From Algoriphagus algorifonticola (lineage in GTDB: Bacteria; Bacteroidota; Bacteroidia; Cytophagales; Cyclobacteriaceae), in the NCBI RefSeq assembly GCF_007655305.1, contig NZ_VLOG01000011.1, positions 1 through 37,257 on the forward strand: DNA of 37,257 nucleotides. The letters run 5' to 3'. Positions 31,679-37,257 of this stretch are shown here, one piece after another (position 1 is the stretch's first letter; each line of letters opens with the position of its first letter). A program made the translations under genes and the position numbers. Below the pieces are notes generated by a model. It saw only the letters and a list, made by a program, of their open reading frames with translations, did not search any database and had not been told where the DNA came from.

Positions 31679-32269
31679 CTATTCCATGTAACGGTTTACA
31701 ACTTTAAATTCATTCATCACCCGATAGGCAGCACGGGTAATGTCAGACTGAAAACTAGGGGATTCAAAATCAAATTTAGCAGCGGTATAACCTTGCCAAA
31801 TAGTGTTTCCTCTTTTATTGTCAATAACATAAATGACTAGCATTCCATTATTCTCCTTGTACTTGATTTGGTTGTAGGTTTCGTCCTTCTCCAGTTCTTT
31901 ATCTTTGTCCTTTTCCAAATCCCTTTCCAATACCCGGCTTCCTGTCCTCTGCAACCAATAATCAAACTCGGGCTGCACATATCCTCTATAACGGATCGAA
32001 TCGGTAAAAATCTTATAGCTGACCAATAAGTCTGGTTTATCAGTTTTCTCTACAAAGCCCTGAGATCCCAATCTAGCTCCAATGGTAGCATTTAAAACCG
32101 GCGTGATTGTTTCAATTTCAGGTTCGTTGATCTCAACAAATGCAAAAGTTTTATATCGTTTGAAGGTACCCTGGTAATTGTAATCGTATTCTGTAATGTA
32201 ATCTTTTTGGGTGAAGCAGCTTGAAATTACCAAAACAAGCAAGACTAGGTAATAGGTAGAGTTTTTCAT
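31679..32269 (-). CDS. DUF4136 lipoprotein
   Basis: A 196-residue lipoprotein with signal peptide ending VISSC (Cys18). The mature part shows the DUF4136 pattern: a start such as YDYNYQGTFKRYKTFAFV, then IGARLGSQGFVEKTDKPDLLVSYKI, and a C-terminal GMLVIYVIDNKRGNTIWQGYT. DUF4136 proteins are common, uncharacterised envelope lipoproteins. A charged insert (ERDLEKDKDKELEKDE) interrupts the middle. No partners are evident; it stands alone with a terminator behind it. Confidence 0.88.
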   Translation of the reverse strand: MKNSTYYLVLLVLVISSCFTQKDYITEYDYNYQGTFKRYKTFAFVEINEPEIETITPVLNATIGARLGSQGFVEKTDKPDLLVSYKIFTDSIRYRGYVQPEFDYWLQRTGSRVLERDLEKDKDKELEKDETYNQIKYKENNGMLVIYVIDNKRGNTIWQGYTAAKFDFESPSFQSDITRAAYRVMNEFKVVNRYME

Positions 32270-32649
32270 ATGATATGAATTTATGGTTGACTAAGGCCGA
32301 TATTTTTAGATTCAAACAAGTCATAGGAAAGTCGAGGTTTTCACTAGCTCCCTTTGATACATTTTAGGGAATTCCTTTAGCAGAAAAGCAATTGTTTCTC
32401 AATTTATCCTCTTCTATGTTTGATCGGAAAAAGCTGAATTTTCTAACTCAAAAACCAAACTGCTTTACCAATACTTTGTTTCAAGTTATTGATATTCAAC
32501 TTCCTGTCTTATAATTTAAAAAGATATTTGCGTTTAATCCATATACTGGATCAATCATTTAAAATTTTACTGAAAATTCCCGAAAAATATCTTTTACACA
32601 TATACGATGTGTTAAAAGCTTCTGGTTTTTAGAGAGTTAAGAAAAAATA
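32270..32649. other. 380-base AT-rich intergenic region
   Basis: It lies upstream of the DUF4136 gene and downstream of the DUF2490 gene, both on the minus strand. No coding frame, repeat copy or operator module is seen. It contains the hairpin at 32591-32618 and a short inverted repeat ATCCA-TATAC-TGGAT near 32538-32552. Confidence 0.6.
32591..32618 (-). terminator. Possible terminator after the DUF2490 gene
   Basis: On the minus strand CTTTTAACACAT pairs with ATGTGTAAAAG (one bulge) over a short loop, followed by ATATTTTT. It is AT-rich and so weak, but well placed 31 bases after the stop. Confidence 0.45.
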
Positions 32650-33348
32650 TTACTTGCCGCTGTATAATTGATGGAAAACAGAGAATTGAAGCTGATTTTT
32701 TGAAAATCGATTGGTTTTTTGTTCCATAAAACCGACCTGAACAGCCAACTGACTTTGAATTCGGTATCCTAATCCCCCATAAAGCCGATTTCTGTCGAAG
32801 TATTCCACCAAACCGTCTAACTTTTCTCCGTTGATGAATAATTCGTCATAAAGCTGTAAATACCAACTCCCTTTTTCACTCAAGCTTTTAGAATTGAGCG
32901 GGACATTTAGAAATAATGCATACCTAAATCTGCTGCGAAATGGAGAGGATTCAACCCATCTTTGTTCGTATCGGAAACGATGCATGATTCCTACCTTGGA
33001 TACTTTTTGCCTTAAAATTGCTTCCTGATATATTCTGCTTTCAGGAACAGAAACCGTACTCTCTCCCGGTGGTTGTGTAGTGATATTTCCGTATCCAAGA
33101 GTGAAGCTTGCGCTTCCGTCTTTTAAATTATATTGCAATCCGGTTCTGATTAGAAGTTGCTCTAAATCCCCGACTATGTTATGGTTTCTATATTGTATTT
33201 CACCATGAATAGCCCAAGGACTTTCCCGAAATCTAAAGTTTCCAAAATACATATACCAAGAGCCTAATTCCGGGTTATTTTGGCCAAATGAAGAAAAGCC
33301 AGAAATTAGAAATAGAAATAAAAGGGAAAGGGGTAGTGTCTTTTTCAC
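32650..33348 (-). CDS. DUF2490 outer-membrane beta-barrel-like protein
   Basis: A 232-residue exported protein with a cleavable signal (MKKTLPLSLLFLFLISGF, cut near SFGQ). The mature chain is a succession of amphipathic beta strands (ELGSWYMYFGNFRF, AIHGEIQYRNHNI, LIRTGLQYNL, RLYGGLGYRIQSQLAVQVGFMEQ) typical of DUF2490. These proteins are thought to form small outer-membrane barrels. The final residues (FSVFHQLYSGK) lack the classical terminal Phe. Function is unknown. It is divergent from the glycosylase-like gene, 40 bases apart. Confidence 0.85.
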   Translation of the reverse strand: MKKTLPLSLLFLFLISGFSSFGQNNPELGSWYMYFGNFRFRESPWAIHGEIQYRNHNIVGDLEQLLIRTGLQYNLKDGSASFTLGYGNITTQPPGESTVSVPESRIYQEAILRQKVSKVGIMHRFRYEQRWVESSPFRSRFRYALFLNVPLNSKSLSEKGSWYLQLYDELFINGEKLDGLVEYFDRNRLYGGLGYRIQSQLAVQVGFMEQKTNRFSKNQLQFSVFHQLYSGK

Positions 33349-33388
33349 AATTCAAATTAAACTTAGAATTAGAAAAGGTCAATTTTTC

Positions 33389-33967
33389 ATGGAAAATTTA
33401 AATTCAATTCTTCGGGAGGTTAGAAATTGCAAGCTTTGTGAAGCCCATCTTCCATTAGGAGCCAATCCAGTGCTTTCGGTAAATTCTCAAAGTAAAATTC
33501 TAATTATCGGTCAAGCACCGGGAACCAAAGTTCATGCAACAGGTATACCCTGGAATGATCCAAGTGGAAATGAGTTAAGAAGATGGCTGGATGTGGATAC
33601 AACTACTTTTTATGATCCCGAAATATTTGGAATTATGCCTATGGGCTTTTGTTATCCCGGTAGAGGAAGGGGAGGAGACTTGCCTCCGAGAAAGGAATGC
33701 GCACCTACCTGGCATTCTATGTTATCTTCACAGATGCCTAACCTGAAGTTGATTTTATTAATTGGTGCTTTTGCCCAATCCTATTATTTGGGAGAAAGAA
33801 GAAAAAACAATCTGACGGAGACGGTGAAAAATTTCAAAGAGTATTTACCAAATTATTTCCCTTTGGTTCATCCATCCCCAAGAAATAGATTATGGATGAG
33901 AAAAAACCCTTGGTTTGAAACTGAAGTGTTGCCCGAGCTTAGAGATAGAGTTCTCGCTCTTATCTGA
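33389..33967 (+). CDS. Uracil-DNA glycosylase-superfamily protein, family-4-like Fe-S type
   Basis: A 192-residue member of the uracil-DNA glycosylase superfamily, expected to act on damaged bases in DNA. Motif 1 is GQAPG (41-45; family 4 has GEAPG) and motif 2 is HPSPRN (161-166). Four cysteines, Cys14-x2-Cys17 and Cys88-x15-Cys104, match the spacing of the 4Fe-4S ligands of family 4 enzymes. The Glu-to-Gln change in motif 1 leaves substrate and activity uncertain. Its stop overlaps the tail of the convergent cation transporter gene by eight bases. Confidence 0.88.
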   Translation: MENLNSILREVRNCKLCEAHLPLGANPVLSVNSQSKILIIGQAPGTKVHATGIPWNDPSGNELRRWLDVDTTTFYDPEIFGIMPMGFCYPGRGRGGDLPPRKECAPTWHSMLSSQMPNLKLILLIGAFAQSYYLGERRKNNLTETVKNFKEYLPNYFPLVHPSPRNRLWMRKNPWFETEVLPELRDRVLALI

Positions 33968-34856
33968 ATGGATTTTCTTTTTGCTCCAATGCACAATTTT
34001 CCTCTGACAATTCCCACTCTATGGTGTAATGACTCAGAGGATATTTTTTGAGGGTCTCTTGAACTTGCTTTTTGGATTCAAGCAATTCTTTTAGGTTTTG
34101 AACCTGTTTCAAGCGCACATGAGCAGTAAAAACGTGGTGAGCGCCTTCCATTGACCAAAGATGGGTATGATGAATGGATTCAACTATTGGAAGAGCACAC
34201 AACTCTTTTTTGATTTGGTCTAGAGAAATATCAGAAGGCACTGCCTGAAGAAAGATATACAGGGTTTCTTTCAGATTTTTTAAAACATTCCAGAGAATGA
34301 AAAGGGTGATACCCAAGGATAAGACAGGGTCAATCCAAGGCCAATCGAAAAATAAGAGAAGTATTCCGCCAATTAAAACAGCTACCCAACCCAAAACATC
34401 CTCAATCAGATGCCAGCTGATTACTTTTTCATTTTGGGAATGTCCGTGACCCACCTTCCAAGCTGCATAGCCATTGACAATTACCCCAAAAATTGCAAAA
34501 AAGATCATACCTTTTGCATCACTTACTTCTGGGGTTATGAGCCTTTGAATTGCTTCATTTATGATAAAAACTGAGCCAATAATTAGCACCATTGCATTGA
34601 TTAGGGCGCCTAAAAGTGAAAATCTACCGTAGCCAAAAGAGAAACTATCGTTGGCTTTTTGCTTGGATTTTTCTTGTAATCCCCAGGCCAATCCTAAAGA
34701 CAGGGAGTCTCCCAAATCATGAATGGCATCTGATAAGATGGCTACTGAATTTACCCAAAATCCACCAACCAACTCTAAAATGGTAAAACCCAAATTCAGA
34801 AAAAAAGCAATCTTTAAATTATTGCTATCCTGTGGATGGTGGTGATGTTCACGCAT
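33960..34856 (-). CDS. Cation diffusion facilitator (CzcD/ZitB-like)
   Basis: A 298-residue inner-membrane metal/proton antiporter. The N-terminus is His-rich (MREHHHHPQDS). Six membrane segments follow, then a cytoplasmic domain (about 205-285). The transport site is SDAIHDLGDS in TM2 and HLIEDVLGW in TM5, giving the His-Asp / His-Asp ligand set usual for Zn(II) and Cd(II) carriers. The C-terminal domain keeps HTHLWSMEGAHHVFTAHV, with regulatory metal ligands. It sits 2 bases from the broken epimerase gene upstream on the same strand, so they were probably co-transcribed. Confidence 0.93.
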   Translation of the reverse strand: MREHHHHPQDSNNLKIAFFLNLGFTILELVGGFWVNSVAILSDAIHDLGDSLSLGLAWGLQEKSKQKANDSFSFGYGRFSLLGALINAMVLIIGSVFIINEAIQRLITPEVSDAKGMIFFAIFGVIVNGYAAWKVGHGHSQNEKVISWHLIEDVLGWVAVLIGGILLLFFDWPWIDPVLSLGITLFILWNVLKNLKETLYIFLQAVPSDISLDQIKKELCALPIVESIHHTHLWSMEGAHHVFTAHVRLKQVQNLKELLESKKQVQETLKKYPLSHYTIEWELSEENCALEQKENPFR

Positions 34857-34858
34857 AA

Positions 34859-35779
34859 TTATCGAAGACAGTTTTTAAGTCCTTCTCTAATTGGAGTAGG
34901 GTAGATCCCATATTTTTGCTGGATTTTTTTGGAATCAAAGCAATAATCCTGGTCTAGTTGATATCGAAGTTCTTTAACCTCTTTAAGTATAGACATAAAT
35001 AAGGATAAAACAGAAATAAGCCAGGCTGGCATAACTTGAACCTGATGCGAGCTTCCCAATTCTTCATTTAGGATACGCACAATTTCTTCTAAGCTGGGAT
35101 AGGAAGAGTCAGTTGGTAAATTCCAAGCTTGATTCCAGGAATCTTCCTGCAATGCCAAAAAAGCAGTGGCTTTGCCTGCGTCAGGGACATAAGTAAAAGA
35201 ATGCTTTTTGGAAGCTGAGTATAGCCATTGGGGTTTCTTACCTGACTTCATTTTTGAAATAACCATTTCATTTAACATACTATTGCTAGCACCTGGGCCA
35301 TAAAAATCCGCTGATCGGGCTACAAGTGCTTTTAATTTTTTGGAAGCTACCTCCGACCAAAGCATTTCTAATATTTGTTTCCTGATTTTACCTTTATTAC
35401 TGCTTGCCTCCAAAGCAGTTTTTTCAGTCAGGTGAGAAATTTCTTCCGGGTCTAAAGCATACATGTTATCAAAAAACACCAGTTTGGCTTGGTTTGCAAT
35501 AGAAGCGTCTAATGTATTTCGCATGATAACAGGCCATTATTTCGCCCATGCTTTACTGGAATACTGGATGCCTACCAGTAAGAAAATCAGGTCTGCTCCT
35601 TCACAGGCTTGATGGACTGAATTTGAATCTAAAATATTACCCGCAAATAGGATGTCAGTATGATTAATTTTTTGAGGCTTTCTGCTGAATTGAACAAGTT
35701 GATAATCAGTTTTAGCCAGTTCCAAAGAAACATATTTCCCAATATTCCCATTTGCACCAAGGATAACTGCTTTTTTCAT
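34859..35779 (-). pseudogene. NAD-dependent epimerase/dehydratase, broken by one in-frame stop
   Basis: The frame is one continuous reading frame from ATG 35779 to the stop at 34859, with a single TAA at 35539-35537. The upstream part has the Rossmann motif GANGNIG and ends IQYSSKAWAK. The stop is followed in the same frame by WPVIMRNTLDAS and the rest of the extended short-chain dehydrogenase (LVFFDNMYALDP, ARSADFYGPG, HSFTYVPDAGKA, the C-terminal substrate domain). Without the stop it would be about 306 residues, a normal length. A Gln codon (CAA) turned to TAA would explain it. The downstream ATG 35524 could restart translation but would lack the NAD-binding motif. A sequencing error is the alternative. 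Confidence 0.85.
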
Positions 35780-35923
35780 AAGTTCACATTTTGAGTTTAA
35801 AAGTTTTTTGGAATCTAGCAAAGCTTACCTTTATTTTAATTTGGATTACTTGTGTTCTGCTCGATTTCAATTACTATTTTTTTATGAAAACTATTTTTAC
35901 TTTTTAGTTTTAAGTTTTTCTAC

Positions 35924-35953
35924 GAAAAATCCCATTGATAATCTGGGTTTTTC
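35924..35953 (-). terminator. Probable terminator after the EamA transporter gene
   Basis: GAAAAATCCCA (35924-35934) pairs with TGGGTTTTTC (35944-35953) with one bulged base. It lies 62 bases past the stop on the minus strand and has T runs on both strands. Confidence 0.55.
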
Positions 35954-36014
35954 TATGAATTTCAGGATAAAAATTGAGTTTGTCATCAAACCTCAAAGCT
36001 TTCTAGGAGGCAAC

Positions 36015-36938
36015 TTATAGGGAAAGTTTCTTTGGCTTGGTAGCCAAGGATAAAAGTGCGATGGTGGAAAGGATTAGAAATGTACCTAACCAATCCATAG
36101 CAGTAAAAGAGACTCCCAGCCAAACAACAGCCATCATGGCTGCAGATAAAGGTTCAACGCTACATAACAAAGATGCTGTTTGAGCTCCAATCAATGGAAT
36201 GGCGGTGAGAAAAAAGAAAAATGACAACAGGCTTCCAAAAACAATGATATAGCCAAATGCGGCAAATGACTCTACATCCCAAACTCCGTTTATCTGCCAT
36301 GGCTGAAGGTAAATGGCAAAGAACATGCCGCCCAAAAGCATTCCCCATCCCGAGACGGCTGCTGCAGAATGTTTGGCAAGTAATTGAACAGGATAGATGG
36401 TGTAAAAAGCCAATGCAAGTGCCGATAGGAGCCCCCAAATCAAAGCTTGCGGTGAAATAACCAAAGTAGACCAAGTTCCGTGGGTGACCAACAGAAATGT
36501 GCCCAATACGGCAAAAATCATGGATGCCATTTCAGCTAAAACAGGCCACCTTCTGAACTTAATTGCATAGAAAGAAACCACGAATACAGGTCCGATATAT
36601 TGGATGACTGTTGCGGTGGCAGCGTTGGATAGTCGAATGCTGTAGAAATAGCTGAATTGTACTGCCCACATGCCCAGAATACTAAAAATTATCAGTTGGG
36701 TAATTGAGCTTTTAGATTTCCATATGGAAAGGGTTTCTTTTTTGGATTGGAAGAAACTAAAAACCAAAAGCAGTGCTCCGGCAAGGATCAGCCTCCAGCA
36801 AACCAACCAAGAAGGATCTATATTTTTTTGTTCGAATAAAAACTGGGCACAGTTTCCTGAAATTCCCCAAAAAATAGCTGCCGCCAAAGCAAGAAGCATT
36901 CCTTTGGTTTTGATCGAATCAGCCTTTTGAGCAGTCAT
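36015..36938 (-). CDS. EamA-family (DMT superfamily) transporter
   Basis: A 307-residue inner-membrane carrier with ten predicted membrane helices arranged as two EamA repeats (about 12-145 and 165-300). Family features are ALAAAIFWGISGNCAQFL at the start of repeat 1, NAATATVIQYIGPVFV near the end of repeat 1 and LLCSVEPLSAAMMAVVWLG in repeat 2. This group exports amino acids or other small metabolites; the substrate cannot be read here. It is monocistronic with the hairpin at 35924-35953 downstream. ATG 36938 gives an 11-residue cytoplasmic lead, normal for the family. Confidence 0.92.
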   Translation of the reverse strand: MTAQKADSIKTKGMLLALAAAIFWGISGNCAQFLFEQKNIDPSWLVCWRLILAGALLLVFSFFQSKKETLSIWKSKSSITQLIIFSILGMWAVQFSYFYSIRLSNAATATVIQYIGPVFVVSFYAIKFRRWPVLAEMASMIFAVLGTFLLVTHGTWSTLVISPQALIWGLLSALALAFYTIYPVQLLAKHSAAAVSGWGMLLGGMFFAIYLQPWQINGVWDVESFAAFGYIIVFGSLLSFFFFLTAIPLIGAQTASLLCSVEPLSAAMMAVVWLGVSFTAMDWLGTFLILSTIALLSLATKPKKLSL

Positions 36939-37007
36939 TGGTTGCGTGTAAAAATTTCTTGAAATAGCATTCTCAAATTGGGAAAAGCAATAGGGGAAAT
37001 TAAAATT

Positions 37008-37152
37008 TCTGACTATCCGTAATCATGCAGGTAGCCAATTTTTCTTTGACTGATTGGAAGACCGATGACCGAAGACCGAAGCATCCGGATTTTGATCCTT
37101 TGGGCTAATAAGAAACCAAATTTTCCTTTTGTTATCAGGAAAACGGATATAC
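37008..37152 (-). repeat. Dispersed intergenic repeat, copy D (inverted, shortened)
   Basis: Read on the minus strand it starts ATATCCGTTTTCCTGATAAC and ends GCATGATTACGGATAGTCAG, matching both ends of copies A and C. The core is reduced to about three TCGGTC heptamers; the CTGCCTGCCG stretch and the GCTGAGCGAAGTCGAAG block are missing. Confidence 0.78.
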
Positions 37153-37193
37153 CTATTAATTTTTCATTGAATTTTATATTGAGGAAATGTAGA

Positions 37194-37228
37194 AAAAAAT
37201 AAAAAAAGGCTGGAACAATTCCAGCCTT
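37194..37228 (-). terminator. Terminator downstream of a minus-strand tRNA end
   Basis: AAGGCTGGAA (37206-37215) pairs with TTCCAGCCTT (37219-37228), and on the minus strand a run of T follows. It has the same position relative to the tRNA end as the terminator at 5-30 has to tRNA-Asp. Confidence 0.8.
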
Positions 37229-37231
37229 CTG

Positions 37232-37257
37232 TGGGCCCACCTGGGCTCGCCCCGATA
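37232..37257 (-). tRNA. 3' end of a tRNA gene, truncated or disrupted in the T arm
   Basis: On the minus strand CGAGC-CCAGG-TGGGCCC-A reads as the end of a T loop, the 3' half of a T stem, the 3' acceptor strand and a discriminator, followed by a terminator. The bases before it (TATCGGGG) do not form the expected CCTGG-TTCGAGC. Thus only 18 or so bases match a tRNA. A methionine- or isoleucine-type isoacceptor is a guess; the anticodon lies outside the window. Confidence 0.5.

Noticed and set aside
34859..35524. Two separate genes for the epimerase parts
   Set aside because: The two frames are in register with only four codons between the stop and the downstream ATG, and each part alone lacks half of a standard family protein.

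Overview
The window looks like chromosomal DNA of a Bacteroidota bacterium. The evidence is a textbook Bacteroidetes promoter in front of accA (TTTG, 18 bases, TAtcTTTG), many short lipoproteins ending their signal in a Cys, families typical of the phylum (DUF4136, DUF2490, head-GIN/DUF2807, four-helix-bundle S23-like, DUF4221-like), AT-rich intergenic DNA and weak use of Shine-Dalgarno sites. A Cytophagales member, perhaps near Algoriphagus/Cyclobacteriaceae, is my inference and is not shown by the sequence.

Layout. Positions 1-7363 hold a tRNA-Asp with terminator, accA, an overlapping metallo-hydrolase/patatin/acyltransferase operon, a TerB-like helical protein, two lipoproteins and a class V aminotransferase-fold enzyme. 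Positions 7364-30319 form one functional block. A histidine kinase and an NtrC-type sigma54 activator on the minus strand face a plus-strand set of exporter genes: a membrane fusion protein, an ABC ATPase, five large FtsX/MacB-type permeases, a secreted head-GIN protein, a second ATPase and a TolC-like outer-membrane protein. Two genes interrupt this block: a four-helix-bundle gene in a repeat-flanked patch and an opposite-strand bestrophin. Positions 30593-36938 hold OmpA-like, DUF4136 and DUF2490 envelope proteins, a uracil-DNA-glycosylase-like protein, a cation diffusion facilitator, an epimerase-like gene broken by one in-frame stop, and an EamA transporter. The window ends in a terminator and the 3' end of a tRNA whose sequence departs from a tRNA inside the T arm.

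Main result. Five exporter transcription units share the same upstream module. An operator of about 29 bases, built from three TTGTTCG-type half-sites with a palindromic core close to CGGACAAAATTGTTCG, lies 70-73 bases upstream of a sigma54-like TGGCAY element. The same neighbourhood encodes the two-component sigma54 activator that most probably binds it. The genes therefore look like one signal-responsive regulon: a tripartite Mac/Lol-type exporter with five alternative permeases, two ATPases, one adaptor and one outer-membrane channel. The -12 elements are not canonical (GA or GG in place of GC).

A second theme is a dispersed intergenic repeat of about 190 bases with imperfect inverted ends, found in four copies. 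Its heptamer-rich core also appears as short inverted fragments on both sides of the four-helix-bundle gene. One copy supplies the apparent start codon of the aminotransferase-like gene.
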